The notes under the pieces: model-generated
What the model saw: only the letters and a program-made list of their open reading frames with translations
Told to the model about the DNA's origin: nothing
The model's database searches: none
In this document: in pieces, positions 32,494 to 42,853 of the stretch
Numbering within the stretch: position 1 is the stretch's first letter
How the letters are laid out: each line of letters begins with the position of its first letter
Assembly: GCA_913042205.1 (NCBI GenBank)
Contig: CAJWIY010000003.1
Coordinates: forward strand, 1-64,000
Reading direction: 5' to 3'
Source of the DNA: an uncultured Gammaproteobacteria bacterium
Lineage (GTDB): Bacteria > Pseudomonadota > Gammaproteobacteria > Pseudomonadales > Litorivicinaceae
DNA: 64,000 bases
Program-made: the position numbers and the translations under genes

Positions 32494-33798
32494 CTAACCT
32501 CGCATTAACGCTTCAATTTCTAAGCGCTCTTTGGGCACATCCTTGGTGAGAATCTCTGGCCCTTGCTGAGTAATCAACACATCGTCTTCGATACGGATAG
32601 CTATACCGCGATATTTGGCCGGGGCATCGGATCCTTTCTTCAGGTAAAGACCGGGTTCACAGGTAATAACCATCCCCTCGCTGAGCTCAATCGGCTTCGA
32701 GTCGATCTCATACATTCCGACGTCGTGCACATCCAATCCGAGGAAATGACCTGTTCCATGCATGTAGTAGGTTGCATACCGTTTTTCTTCGATTGCAACT
32801 TCCAGTGGTCCTTCGATGATGTTTAGGCCAATCAGACCCTCTGTCAGTCGCCTTAAAGCCGCCTCATGAAATGATTTGATCGACTTCCCAACAACCATGG
32901 CATCGATCGCCTCCGCTTGTGCGCTCAAAACCAAATCATAAAGCTCTGCTTGTGCCTCAGTGAAAGATCCGTTGACCGGAAAAGTTCTGGTAATGTCACC
33001 AGCGTATCCCTTTACCTCACAACCGGCATCAATCAAGACCAAGTCTCCTGAATTCAACATATCAGCGCGGTCGATGTAATGCAGTATGCAGGCGTTGTCG
33101 CCGCCTCCGACGATTGTCTGGTACGCAAGCGCTGGAGAACCCTCCATACGAAACGTGTGTTCAACAATTGATGCCAATTGATCTTCTGTCATTCCAGGCT
33201 GGCAGGCCCTCATTGCTGCTACGTGTCCCAGGGCTGAAATACGTCCCGCCTCTCGCATGACATCAATCTCTTCGTTTGTTTTAATCAGCCGCGCTTGGTG
33301 GAGAAATCGGGACAGGTCAGCACGATGTGACAGGCGGCCCTGCTGCCTTGATTTAATTCCCTTGGCCTTCATCACGCGATCTACAATCGCAGCTGAGTCA
33401 TTGCAATAAAACGGGTATTCAATCGAGGTAATATCAGCCAATAAAGTTGTGAATTCTGCATCCAATTCGTCGATTGGATAGCCCTCATCGATTCCTAGGC
33501 CCGTTTTGACGTGATCAGGTCCGAGTCTCCGACCTGTCCAGACCTCTTGGTCTGGATTTTTCGGTCTGACGAATAGACGATCAGGGTGTCCGGGACCAAT
33601 AATCAATACAGCGTCTGGCTCAGTGAAGCCCGTCAGATACCAAAAATCACTCGACTGACGAAATGGATATTCCGCATCTCTGTTACGAATCGATTCACGC
33701 GCCGCCGATATAATAGCTAACGAATTCTCGGGCATCATCCCTTTTAATTGATCACGACGATTTTGATACACGTGTAACGGAAACATGGACTCACTCAT
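32494..33798 (-). CDS. pepP: Xaa-Pro aminopeptidase P
   Basis: RNRDAEYPFRQSSDFWYLTGFTEPDAV, DAGCEVKGYAGDITRTFPVNG, YYMHGTGHFLGLDVHDVG. Confidence 0.95.
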   Translation of the reverse strand: MSESMFPLHVYQNRRDQLKGMMPENSLAIISAARESIRNRDAEYPFRQSSDFWYLTGFTEPDAVLIIGPGHPDRLFVRPKNPDQEVWTGRRLGPDHVKTGLGIDEGYPIDELDAEFTTLLADITSIEYPFYCNDSAAIVDRVMKAKGIKSRQQGRLSHRADLSRFLHQARLIKTNEEIDVMREAGRISALGHVAAMRACQPGMTEDQLASIVEHTFRMEGSPALAYQTIVGGGDNACILHYIDRADMLNSGDLVLIDAGCEVKGYAGDITRTFPVNGSFTEAQAELYDLVLSAQAEAIDAMVVGKSIKSFHEAALRRLTEGLIGLNIIEGPLEVAIEEKRYATYYMHGTGHFLGLDVHDVGMYEIDSKPIELSEGMVITCEPGLYLKKGSDAPAKYRGIAIRIEDDVLITQQGPEILTKDVPKERLEIEALMRG

Positions 33799-34362
33799 TT
33801 AATGCACGGTAGCCTTTTCATGGTCTTTATGTTGATAGCAGGGTAACTCAGTGGCAACAAGTAACGCGGCCAGCCTCACATGTTCACTGACGTCCGCGAA
33901 TGCTTTTTCAAGGGTTTCATCCTGACCATCTGCCTCGATACGAGCGATCTCAGAAAGGTCCTCAAGCGCCTGACGCACATCCTCAGAGAGATTCCTGGTT
34001 TTTGAGATCTCTCCTGAAAGACCCAAGCCGGCAAGGAAGGAACCGCACCACGCGCCCAAGGCATCTGCACGTTCTTCAATTAATTCATTGTCATCGGGCA
34101 GGAGCAACTCAAAGTCGAGCCCCATCCCCGACCAACTTTTATGTAGCTCCCCAAACAGTAGGTCCAGAGAGTCAGATACCTGGGCGAAGCTTCCGGGGTG
34201 TATATCCGCATATTCAGCAAGACGCGCCACAAACTCGTCAGGTCTGACCGTCAAATTGGCTGCCATCAATCCAGCAAGCAACCCCTGAATCTCAGACGCC
34301 CGAATATCCGAGTTCTGGTCGACTAACCAATCGTCTATGGAACGGTATAACTCCTCGATCAT
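33799..34362 (-). CDS. UPF0149 / YgfB-YecA family protein
   Basis: SEIQGLLAGLMAAN..., ALGAWCGSFLAGLG; upstream of pepP as in E. coli ygfB-pepP-ubiH. Confidence 0.85.
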   Translation of the reverse strand: MIEELYRSIDDWLVDQNSDIRASEIQGLLAGLMAANLTVRPDEFVARLAEYADIHPGSFAQVSDSLDLLFGELHKSWSGMGLDFELLLPDDNELIEERADALGAWCGSFLAGLGLSGEISKTRNLSEDVRQALEDLSEIARIEADGQDETLEKAFADVSEHVRLAALLVATELPCYQHKDHEKATVH

Positions 34363-34397
34363 GTGGGTCCTCCTCTTGCGCTACTGTATCACGTCTG

Positions 34398-34426
34398 TTG
34401 TACCCAAGAGTGAGCAGACGTATGAT
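34398..34426 (+). promoter_or_regulatory. Putative sigma-70 promoter for TIGR02449-zapA-ssrS unit
   Basis: TTGTAC (34398-34403), 17-bp spacer, TATGAT (34421-34426). Confidence 0.45.
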
Positions 34427-34451
34427 GCGTCTAAGCCTGAGGAAACCCTAA

Positions 34452-34658
34452 ATGCATAATGATTTGCAGGAGTTGGAACAGCAACTTGAGAAACTGATCC
34501 AACTTTCAGAACGTCTAAATCAAGAAAATCGCCACCTGCGGAAGCAACAAGCAGAGCTTAAACGTGCGCGTGCCAAGCTCCTAAAGCAACGTGACCAAGC
34601 CCGCCAAAATATTGACGCAGTTTTAGGCAGGCTAAAAAACTATGAGGTGTTGTCATGA
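34452..34658 (+). CDS. TIGR02449 / ZapB-like coiled-coil protein
   Basis: LQELEQQLEKLIQLSERLNQENRHLRKQQAELKRARAKLLKQRDQARQNIDAVLGRLK; upstream of zapA. Confidence 0.83.
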   Translation: MHNDLQELEQQLEKLIQLSERLNQENRHLRKQQAELKRARAKLLKQRDQARQNIDAVLGRLKNYEVLS

Positions 34659-34951
34659 CCGAAATTGCGACTGTTCGTGTACAGATCTTGGGGCGAGAAT
34701 TTCCGGTTGCATGCCCTGCTGGTCAGGAGCGTGAACTTGAGGCTGCGGCAGAATTTGTCGATAAACGTATGCGTGAAATTCAGGAAAAAACCGGTAATAA
34801 TGCGCTCGAACGACTTGCTGTGATGGCCGCGCTAAATATTGCACATGAACACCTCACCGGCGAAACAAAAGGGTCGGACGATGAGCTCAAGCGTCTCGCT
34901 GATCGAATAGGTGCAACCCTAGAACGTCTGTCTGAGACTGAAACAGGCTGA
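34655..34951 (+). CDS. zapA: cell division protein ZapA
   Basis: VRVQILGREFPVACPAGQERELEAAAEFVDKRMREI, RLAVMAALNIAHE. Confidence 0.92.
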   Translation: MTEIATVRVQILGREFPVACPAGQERELEAAAEFVDKRMREIQEKTGNNALERLAVMAALNIAHEHLTGETKGSDDELKRLADRIGATLERLSETETG

Positions 34952-34955
34952 TATA

Positions 34956-35134
34956 CTCCGGGCAACCTGGGTTGTACGCCAGTTAGTAATGTCCCTGAGC
35001 CGATACTCTTTTTCTAGGGATATACAAAACATACGGTGCGCACGTCCGTCTTCGGAAAGCCTAATGTGTGTTTGCGTTTCCCGCCTTGAACCATTGGGTT
35101 CAAGGGCCACACTGACAGCGGCAACCTGGGGCTT
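34956..35134 (+). ncRNA. ssrS: 6S RNA
   Basis: Between zapA and 5-FCL as in E. coli; matches in order CCCTGAGCCGATA, GTCCGTCTTCGGAAAGCC, CCTTGAACCATTGGGTTCAAGGG, GCGGCAACCTGGG; ends approximate. Confidence 0.9.
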
Positions 35135-35136
35135 TA

Positions 35137-35691
35137 ATGTCGAAACAGATACTTAGAACCGAAATCCTGAAAAAGAGAGATGCAGTACCTGCCTCTTATC
35201 GCAAGCGCCTCAGTAAAATAATTTCTGAGCATTTAATTCAAATGCTTCCAGCACACGTTTGCCGTGTTGGCTCCTATATGTCACACGGTTCAGAAGTCGA
35301 TCTATCGGCATTTCATAACCACCTTTTTGTCAGCACTCAACAGTGTTTCGTGCCGAGAATTTTGACTAAAACATCGATGGAACTTGCATATCTTCGATCC
35401 GATGCCGATATCATCAAAGCGCAATTTGGCATTCGCACGTCTAACCAGCAGATAACGGCCGATATAGATACTCTTGATTGGCTCATCATGCCATGTGTCG
35501 CATACGACACCAGAGGACATCGGTTAGGTATGGGCGGAGGTTACTACGACCGCGCGCTGGAGAAGTGTGCCCCAATGCTACCGGTTAGAATCGGCGTAGC
35601 ATTTAATATGCAAAAAACAATGTTTGAGGCTGATCAATGGGACCAGTCGTTTGACTGGATCGTCACTGAGAGTGGGATTATCCGCCAATGA
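35137..35691 (+). CDS. fau: 5-formyltetrahydrofolate cyclo-ligase
   Basis: PCVAYDTRGHRLGMGGGYYDRAL; directly downstream of 6S RNA. Confidence 0.93.
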   Translation: MSKQILRTEILKKRDAVPASYRKRLSKIISEHLIQMLPAHVCRVGSYMSHGSEVDLSAFHNHLFVSTQQCFVPRILTKTSMELAYLRSDADIIKAQFGIRTSNQQITADIDTLDWLIMPCVAYDTRGHRLGMGGGYYDRALEKCAPMLPVRIGVAFNMQKTMFEADQWDQSFDWIVTESGIIRQ

Positions 35692-35770
35692 TAGCGCTGT
35701 GGGCAACGGTGACGGCTAATATTAGACCACCAATTATCATTAGCATTCTGAATGGGTCGCGACGGTTCAT
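35678..35770 (-). CDS. Candidate unannotated 30-aa single-TM membrane microprotein
   Basis: MNRRDPFRMLMIIGGLILAVTVAHSAIIGG*; AGGA upstream of ATG and consensus-like promoter TTGACA-16-TATCCT (35826..35799, minus). Confidence 0.5.
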   Translation of the reverse strand: MNRRDPFRMLMIIGGLILAVTVAHSAIIGG

Positions 35771-35798
35771 GCATCCTGCACCTGTTCAAATTTCGAGC

Positions 35799-35826
35799 AG
35801 GATACGACAAAAAATAAAAATGTCAA
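35799..35826 (-). promoter_or_regulatory. Putative sigma-70 promoter for the 30-aa ORF
   Basis: Minus strand TTGACA (35826-35821), 16-bp spacer, TATCCT (35804-35799). Confidence 0.55.
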
Positions 35827-35858
35827 ATTTTCTAGTAAGTTAAATTGAACAACGATAA

Positions 35859-37373
35859 TCAGCCTCTCATAAACAGGCTAACTGCTGGATTTTCTGTTTC
35901 ATCAAAATAGGTATATCCAATATCATCAAAATAACTCACCAGTTCCACCTGCTCTGCGAGCTCGGCCTGCATTGATACGAGCACTCGTCCGTACGCGGCG
36001 CCATGATTTCTATAATGGAAAGCCGAAATATTCCAGCGTGAGCCGATCCTATTCAAGAACTTGAGAAGTGCTCCTGGACGCTCCGGAAACTCAAAACGAA
36101 ACACAAGCTCTGATCCTGCCTCGGGGCTTCGGCCTCCCACCATATGCCGGATATGCAGTTTGGCAAGTTCATTGTCAGTCATATCGACGACAGGTAAATC
36201 AGCCTCGCTGAGCTTGTCAACCAAACGAGCTCGGTCGTCAGTGGTCGGGTCTGTCGTGACACCGACAAAAATATGAGCCTGGTCACGATCTGCGAAGCGG
36301 TAGTTAAATTCCGTTATGTTACGGTTACCGATCTGCTCACAGAAAGCCTTAAAGGCTCCCGGTCGCTCGGGTATAGTGACGGCCAAGATTGCCTCTCGCT
36401 TTTCACCAACCTCGGCCCGCTCGGCCACATGTCGGATACGATCAAAATTGACGTTGGCTCCAGAAAGAACTGCCACTAGGGCGTCGCCCGCTCCTTCCCT
36501 CTCTGCATATTTCTTTAATCCTGCAACGGCAAGGGCTCCAGCCGGCTCATTGACGCTCCTCACATCATCAAACACATCTTTGACCGCGGCACAAATCTCG
36601 TCTGTCGTAACCGTAATCACCTCGTCACAAGCGTCTTTCAATACCTCAAACGTATTCTTGCCGATCTGCTTGACGGCAACCCCATCTGCAAACAGACCAA
36701 CCTGCGGTAATACGACGCGGCTCTTGGCATTCATCGCAGCGGCCAGACACGCAGCATCCTCAGGTTCGACCGCAATAACCTTGATTTCAGGTCGAACATA
36801 TTTGATGTAGGCCGCCATGCCTGCAGCAAGACCACCGCCGCCAACCGGAATGAAGACCGCATCAATCGGTCGCATTAGCTGTCTTAACAACTCAACCGCG
36901 ACAGTTCCCTGTCCGGCAATCACTTCCGCATCATCGAACGGATGCAGGTACGTGTAGCCATACTCAGTGACTAGCTCCTGACTCTTTTCAAATGCCTCAT
37001 CAAAACTATCACCATGCAGAACTACCTGCGCACCACGGGCTTTAACTGAGCGCACTTTAATTGCAGGCGTTGTCGTTGGCATGACGATAATCGCAGGAAT
37101 CTTCAATTTTTGGGCGCCTAAAGCTACACCTTGCGCGTGATTTCCAGCCGACGCTGCGATGACGCCTTTGGCAAGTATTTCTTTTGGAATACTAACCATC
37201 TTGTTATATGCCCCACGACATTTGAAGGAGTACACCGGTTGCAAATCTTCGCGTTTGAAAAACACCGGCCGACCGAGCCGTTTAGATAAAAAGGGCGCAA
37301 GATGAACAGGTGATTCAGTTGCCACATCATAAACGCGGGCGGACAGAATCTTTTTAATTAAAGCGTCGAACAT
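35859..37373 (-). CDS. ilvA: threonine dehydratase, biosynthetic
   Basis: [39 protein letters not shown], two C-terminal ACT-like regions. Confidence 0.96.
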   Translation of the reverse strand: MFDALIKKILSARVYDVATESPVHLAPFLSKRLGRPVFFKREDLQPVYSFKCRGAYNKMVSIPKEILAKGVIAASAGNHAQGVALGAQKLKIPAIIVMPTTTPAIKVRSVKARGAQVVLHGDSFDEAFEKSQELVTEYGYTYLHPFDDAEVIAGQGTVAVELLRQLMRPIDAVFIPVGGGGLAAGMAAYIKYVRPEIKVIAVEPEDAACLAAAMNAKSRVVLPQVGLFADGVAVKQIGKNTFEVLKDACDEVITVTTDEICAAVKDVFDDVRSVNEPAGALAVAGLKKYAEREGAGDALVAVLSGANVNFDRIRHVAERAEVGEKREAILAVTIPERPGAFKAFCEQIGNRNITEFNYRFADRDQAHIFVGVTTDPTTDDRARLVDKLSEADLPVVDMTDNELAKLHIRHMVGGRSPEAGSELVFRFEFPERPGALLKFLNRIGSRWNISAFHYRNHGAAYGRVLVSMQAELAEQVELVSYFDDIGYTYFDETENPAVSLFMRG

Positions 37374-37451
37374 GAAAAATCCAAATCTGAGATCGCTATC
37401 ATAGCGCCTGCATCACCGAACAGCTATGCTTTCGCCTTTCCTAAGGGGGCG

Positions 37452-38132
37452 GTGATGAACCAAGACGAAAAAAAACGCCAAGTAGCCGAAGCAGCCTTGG
37501 ACGAGGTACGGCATCTTCTTGATCCGAAGACTCCGATTGGTATCGGTACCGGCTCAACAGCTAATTGTTTTATCGACATACTCGCTGAAAGCAAAATACA
37601 AATCCTCGGTGCAGTTGCCTCGTCCAAGGCGACGGAGGATCGCCTGACCGATTACGGTATCGAACTCCTTGATCTCAACGCCACTGGCACACTTCCTGTA
37701 TACATTGATGGCGCCGACGAAGCAGATCCCCAGCTTAACTTGATCAAGGGCGGTGGCGCTGCGCTGACCCGTGAAAAGATTATTGCGGAGGCTTCTTCGC
37801 AATTCGTGTGTATCGCAGATGATTCCAAGAAAGTTGATGTACTCGGCGCTTTTCCATTACCGGTTGAGGTCATTCCGATGGCGAGGAGCCTAGTAGCACG
37901 CGCTCTGGTAGAGCTTGGAGGTAATCCCGAATATCGCCAAGGAATTGTTACAGATAACGGAAATATTATTCTTGACGTGCACGACATGTTGATTATCAAT
38001 CCGAAAGAGCTGGAGTTCGTTATAAACCAAATTCCGGGCGTTGTGACGTGCGGCTTATTCGCAAAACGCCCTGCGGATATTCTGTTGTTGGCGTCGCAGG
38101 GCAATATTCTTAAATTTGCGAGGGACGCTTAA
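37452..38132 (+). CDS. rpiA: ribose-5-phosphate isomerase A
   Basis: [44 protein letters not shown]. Confidence 0.96.
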   Translation: MMNQDEKKRQVAEAALDEVRHLLDPKTPIGIGTGSTANCFIDILAESKIQILGAVASSKATEDRLTDYGIELLDLNATGTLPVYIDGADEADPQLNLIKGGGAALTREKIIAEASSQFVCIADDSKKVDVLGAFPLPVEVIPMARSLVARALVELGGNPEYRQGIVTDNGNIILDVHDMLIINPKELEFVINQIPGVVTCGLFAKRPADILLLASQGNILKFARDA

Positions 38133-38255
38133 AAACGTCGATCGAGATTACTCAGAGGTCGCTCTTGAGAAGTTATCCAAAATCGTTGGCACCATAAGGT
38201 GTCGCGTGTTGCTTTGAATGACAAAAGTGGGGCTTGACCTCTGAACTTTTCCACC

Positions 38256-39320
38256 CTAAGAGACCCGGGGCTCCAATTCGCCTGCGGAGTAACGACCGGC
38301 CATCACCTCGAGCCCAATGACTTTTATTTTTGATGCTTGTCCCGCACAGCCAAAAGCTTCGTAGCGCGCTTTGACAATGTCGCTCATTGCTTTTTTCGCC
38401 TCCTGGAGATACTTACGTGGGTCAAACTCAGATGGATTTTTCAAAAGATAGCGACGAATTGCGCCAGTAGACGCCAAGCGTAAGTCTGTATCGATGTTTA
38501 TCTTGCGAACTCCATGTTTTATTCCTTCCTGAATCTCTTCAACAGGAACACCGTAAGTTTCAGGAATCTCACCGCCAAATTCATTGATCACGGCCAGCCA
38601 ATCCTGAGGTACCGAACTCGATCCATGCATCACCAAGTGTGTATCGGGTATCCGTGCGTGGATCTCTTTTATCCGATTGATTGCGAGAATGTCTCCCGTT
38701 GGTGGCCGGGTAAACTTGTAGGCACCATGCGAGGTGCCAATCGCAATCGCCAACGCATCTACTTGCGTGGTCTTGACAAAATCAGCGGCCTCATCTGGGT
38801 CGGTTAACATCTGGTCGTGTGATAGGGTCCCTTGCGCACCGACACCGTCCTCTTCACCGGCCTTACCGGTTTCCAGAGAGCCAAGACAACCAAGCTCACC
38901 TTCGACTGAAACGCCGCACGCATGGGCCATCCGGGTTGTTAGAAGCGTTGTTTCCACATTGTAGTCAAAGCTTGAGGGCGTCTTTTGATCCGGCATCAAA
39001 GAACCGTCCATCATGACCGATGAAAAACCTAACTGGATCGACTGCTGGCAGACGTCCGGTGAAGCACCGTGGTCCTGATGCATACATACAGGTATGTCAG
39101 GGAACTCTTCAACAGCCGCTTCAATTAAATGACTCAAAAAGCGGCTTCCCGCATACTTTCTCGCCCCGGCGGATGCCTGAACGATTACCGGCGCGTCAAC
39201 AACGTCTGCAGCCTCCATAATAGCGCGCATCTGTTCTAGATTATTCACATTAAATGCCGGTACCCCATAGTCCCGCTCAGCAGCATGGTCCAGCAATTGA
39301 CGCAAACTGATTAATGCCAT
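38256..39320 (-). CDS. fba: class II fructose-1,6-bisphosphate aldolase
   Basis: [51 protein letters not shown]. Confidence 0.97.
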   Translation of the reverse strand: MALISLRQLLDHAAERDYGVPAFNVNNLEQMRAIMEAADVVDAPVIVQASAGARKYAGSRFLSHLIEAAVEEFPDIPVCMHQDHGASPDVCQQSIQLGFSSVMMDGSLMPDQKTPSSFDYNVETTLLTTRMAHACGVSVEGELGCLGSLETGKAGEEDGVGAQGTLSHDQMLTDPDEAADFVKTTQVDALAIAIGTSHGAYKFTRPPTGDILAINRIKEIHARIPDTHLVMHGSSSVPQDWLAVINEFGGEIPETYGVPVEEIQEGIKHGVRKINIDTDLRLASTGAIRRYLLKNPSEFDPRKYLQEAKKAMSDIVKARYEAFGCAGQASKIKVIGLEVMAGRYSAGELEPRVS

Positions 39321-39329
39321 GAAACCTCC

Positions 39330-40496
39330 TCACGAACCGGCTCTAGATTTCAACATTCTAACAGCCGGCAGCTCCTTCCCTTCTATAAACTCAAGGAACG
39401 CCCCGCCACCAGTAGAGATATAACTAATCTTATCGGCAACAGCAAACTGCTCAATCGCTGCCAGAGTGTCACCACCGCCAGCGAGACTGAATCCGTCGCT
39501 CGCTGCGATCGCAAGCGACAGGGCTCGCGTCCCACCCTCAAACTTTGGGAATTCAAACACCCCGACCGGTCCATTCCATAAAATCGTGCTCGCAGAAGCC
39601 ATCATACCTTGGTATGACGCCTGTGTTTCAGGCCCAACATCGAGAATCAAGTCGGCTTCGGCAACCTCATCGACTTGTTTCACAATTGCATCGGCATCAG
39701 CCGAAAACGCTGTCGCGACGACCACGTCGGTGGGCAGAGGAATATCAACCCTCGACATCAATAATTCCGCGTTCTGAGTGAGGTCGGGCTCCATCAGCGA
39801 TTGTCCGACACAGAAACCCGCCGCAGCCAAGAAGGTATTGGCCATTCCTCCACCGACAACGATCTGATCAACTCGGTTCGCAAGCTCTGTAAGCACGCTT
39901 AGCTTAGTCGACACCTTAGAACCACCGACGATTGCCACAGCCGGGCGGCCGGGGTAGCAGAGTACTTTTCCAAGCGCGTCAAGCTCCGCTGCCATCAATG
40001 GACCCGCAGCGACCTCGGGCGCAAATAAACCAACACCGTGCGTAGATGCTTGAGCGCGATGGGCTGTTCCGAACGCGTCCATCAAAAATACATCACACAA
40101 CGAAGCCATCTTCCTAGCTAGCGCCTCACTATCTTTTTTTTCACCTACGAGATAGCGTACATTCTCCAAAAGCACCACATCATCAGTTTGCGCAAACCCG
40201 TCTATCCAATCTGTTATCAAGGGCACTTCCCGTCCCAGTTTTTCAGATAAGGATTCTGCAACCGGTGCCAGACTGAATTCAGGTTCGAAAGCGCCTTCCT
40301 TTGGCCGACCCAAGTGGCTCATCACGGCAACCCTCGCTCCCTGTGCAAGAAGCATCTTCAGTGTAGGCAGAGCAGCGTCAATCCTTGCCGTCGATCGCAC
40401 GCGGCCCTCTTTGATTGGAACATTTAAATCCTGACGAACCAGAACGCGCTTTCCTCGTAAATCTAAATCAGACATAACTTTGATCATTTGAATCAC
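39330..40496 (-). CDS. pgk: phosphoglycerate kinase
   Basis: [57 protein letters not shown]. Confidence 0.98.
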   Translation of the reverse strand: MIQMIKVMSDLDLRGKRVLVRQDLNVPIKEGRVRSTARIDAALPTLKMLLAQGARVAVMSHLGRPKEGAFEPEFSLAPVAESLSEKLGREVPLITDWIDGFAQTDDVVLLENVRYLVGEKKDSEALARKMASLCDVFLMDAFGTAHRAQASTHGVGLFAPEVAAGPLMAAELDALGKVLCYPGRPAVAIVGGSKVSTKLSVLTELANRVDQIVVGGGMANTFLAAAGFCVGQSLMEPDLTQNAELLMSRVDIPLPTDVVVATAFSADADAIVKQVDEVAEADLILDVGPETQASYQGMMASASTILWNGPVGVFEFPKFEGGTRALSLAIAASDGFSLAGGGDTLAAIEQFAVADKISYISTGGGAFLEFIEGKELPAVRMLKSRAGS

Positions 40497-40676
40497 TCCC
40501 TAGAAATCAATTGCCAATGAAACAGCAGATCAACGAACCGGTTCCAATATCCCTCATCGTAAAAAGAGCAACCTAAAAAGCTTACCGTTAACCATCAAGT
40601 GAGTCATATAAAACACCGACGATGCCGGGCAATGATTGAAGCCGGTCGAGGTCGGAGGGACACCACGACTACGAGC

Positions 40677-40720
40677 GCGACGCACTAGCGATCCGAACAT
40701 CGCTATTTTTGGTGCGTCGC
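40677..40720. repeat. Interrupted 16-bp perfect inverted repeat between tkt and pgk; terminator-like on + strand
   Basis: GCGACGCACTAGCGAT-CCGAAC-ATCGCTA-[TTTTTG]-GTGCGTCGC. Confidence 0.65.
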
Positions 40721-40728
40721 CATAGTAA

Positions 40729-42708
40729 TTATTGTACTTTGGCTGTCGCTACGACGTGCTCCACGGTAAACCCAAAATGCCGCATCACGTCACCACCGGG
40801 CCCGGATTCTCCGAAGGTACGCATCCCTATAACAGAACCATTGAGACCCACATATTTATACCAACCATCCGGATGCCCTGCCTCTACAGCCACCCGCTTC
40901 GTGCAGTTTGGTGGTAAAACGGCCTCACGGTAATCCGAATCTTGTTGATCAAAACGGCTGGTTGATGGCATAGAAACCACGCGCACCCCTGCACCCAGAG
41001 CCTCAGCAGCAGCCATCACCAACTCCACTTCGGACCCCGTTGCGATAAGGATCAACTCAAGATCGCTCGTCTCTTGCCTTAGGATATAGCCGCCTCTCGC
41101 GATATCAGCGACTTGCTGCTCATCTCTCATCTGATTAGCTAACCCTTGGCGAGACAAGGCAAGTGCGGTTGGGCCCCCGAAGGATAGAGCCTCTTTCCAG
41201 GCGACAAAGGTCTCAGTGGTGTCACAAGGTCTCCAGATTTCTAAGCCCGGCGTAGAGCGCAAACTCGCCAGCTGCTCAACCGGCTGATGTGTGGGGCCAT
41301 CCTCACCAAGCCCGATCGAATCGTGGGTAAAGACATAAACGATACGCTGCTTCATTAGCGCAGCCATACGAACCGCGTTGCGCGCATAATCCATGAAAAT
41401 CAGGAAGGTTCCCCCGAACGGAAGTAGGCCGCCATGCAAAGCCACACCATTCATAATCGCGCACATTCCAAACTCTCGCACGCCATAATGCACATAGTTT
41501 CCACCAGGGTTGTCTGCGCTGTTGACCTGATGACCTGGCCACACCGTTAAATTAGAATGACCAAGGTCAGCAGACCCACCAAACATTTCAGGGAACAATC
41601 TCGCCACGACTTCGATCGCATTCTGAGATGCTTTTCGAGTCGCAATTTTAGGCGATTCAGCTTGGGTGTCGGCAATCGCACGGTCAATGGCGACGAGCGC
41701 ATTGACAGGCAGAACCCCTTGCATACGGCGCTCAAATTCGGACGCTAGGTCTGGATATTGCTCTCGATACCCAGTGAACAACCGGTCCCACTCGGCGTGA
41801 ACCTCTGCGCCCTTGGCTTTCGCATCCCACGCATCTCGAATGTCCTCGGGGACATCGAACGGCGCATGCATCCAACCCATAGCATCACGGGTGGCTTGTA
41901 TTTCCGTATCACCCAGAGGAGCACCATGAGTTTTTTCGCTACCGGCTAGGTTGGGTGAACCAAAACCAATCACCGTACGGCAACAAATAAGCGTTGGACG
42001 CGACTTATCTTTACGCGCTGTTTCGAGTGCAGTTTCGACTTCAAGCGCATCATGACCATCGACCTCACGGATCACCTGCCAGCCATATGATTCAAAACGG
42101 GCCGGTGTGTCGTCACTGAACCAACCGCGAACGTCACCGTCAATCGAGATGCCATTATCGTCGTAAAAAACAATTAGCTTTCCCAAGCCCAATGTACCAG
42201 CCAATGAACACACCTCATGACTGACGCCCTCCATCAGGCAACCGTCACCAGCAAAACAATAGGTGTAATGATCGATAATTGGAAACTGATCGCGGTTAAA
42301 TTGTGCCGCCAAGGTCCGTTCAGCGAGCGCCATCCCCACAGCATTCGCAAGCCCCTGACCCAACGGGCCGGTCGTCGTCTCGACGCCAGCGGTGTATCCA
42401 TATTCTGGGTGACCTGGTGTCCTTGAGTTTAGTTGCCGAAACAACCTCAAGTCATCAGTCGTAACGTCGTAACCGGTCAAATGCAGTAGGGAATAAATCA
42501 GCATGGAACCGTGGCCATTCGACAACACAAACCGATCCCGGTTCGGCCATTTGGGGTCTCGTGGATTATGCCGTAACACTCGACGCCATAATACCTCAGC
42601 AACATCTGCCATACCCATCGGGGCGCCCGGATGCCCCGAGTTAGCAGCCTGTACGGCATCAATACTCAAAAAACGAATCGCGTTTGCCAGCGTCCTACGG
42701 TCAGTCAT
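40729..42708 (-). CDS. tkt: transketolase
   Basis: [60 protein letters not shown]. Confidence 0.98.
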   Translation of the reverse strand: MTDRRTLANAIRFLSIDAVQAANSGHPGAPMGMADVAEVLWRRVLRHNPRDPKWPNRDRFVLSNGHGSMLIYSLLHLTGYDVTTDDLRLFRQLNSRTPGHPEYGYTAGVETTTGPLGQGLANAVGMALAERTLAAQFNRDQFPIIDHYTYCFAGDGCLMEGVSHEVCSLAGTLGLGKLIVFYDDNGISIDGDVRGWFSDDTPARFESYGWQVIREVDGHDALEVETALETARKDKSRPTLICCRTVIGFGSPNLAGSEKTHGAPLGDTEIQATRDAMGWMHAPFDVPEDIRDAWDAKAKGAEVHAEWDRLFTGYREQYPDLASEFERRMQGVLPVNALVAIDRAIADTQAESPKIATRKASQNAIEVVARLFPEMFGGSADLGHSNLTVWPGHQVNSADNPGGNYVHYGVREFGMCAIMNGVALHGGLLPFGGTFLIFMDYARNAVRMAALMKQRIVYVFTHDSIGLGEDGPTHQPVEQLASLRSTPGLEIWRPCDTTETFVAWKEALSFGGPTALALSRQGLANQMRDEQQVADIARGGYILRQETSDLELILIATGSEVELVMAAAEALGAGVRVVSMPSTSRFDQQDSDYREAVLPPNCTKRVAVEAGHPDGWYKYVGLNGSVIGMRTFGESGPGGDVMRHFGFTVEHVVATAKVQ

Positions 42709-42798
42709 ATGACATCCTTTCTAGTCACAGGGAGAGTCTTCAAATAGGCATTGTTATGAAACCTGACGCGAACCACAAGACAGGATTTCTTAAAAAAA

Positions 42799-42826
42799 TT
42801 GACATATAAGGATATCTTTATATAAT
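42799..42826 (+). promoter_or_regulatory. Consensus sigma-70 promoter of metK-ahcY with embedded 20-bp palindromic operator
   Basis: TTGACA-16-TATAAT; palindrome ATATAAGGATATCTTTATAT at 42804-42823 with one mismatched pair. Confidence 0.8.
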
Positions 42827-42853
42827 TATATAAAATTTATCCGAGACTTTTTC

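Noticed and set aside
34956-35134. Direct repeat GGCAACCTGGG at both ends of the 6S RNA region as a mobile-element or att-like repeat
   Set aside because: Better explained as part of the closing-stem sequence of 6S RNA; nothing mobile between the copies.
36316-36810. 164-aa + strand ORF inside ilvA
   Set aside because: Antisense shadow of ilvA; Ser/Thr/Arg-rich composition typical of a reverse-complement frame.
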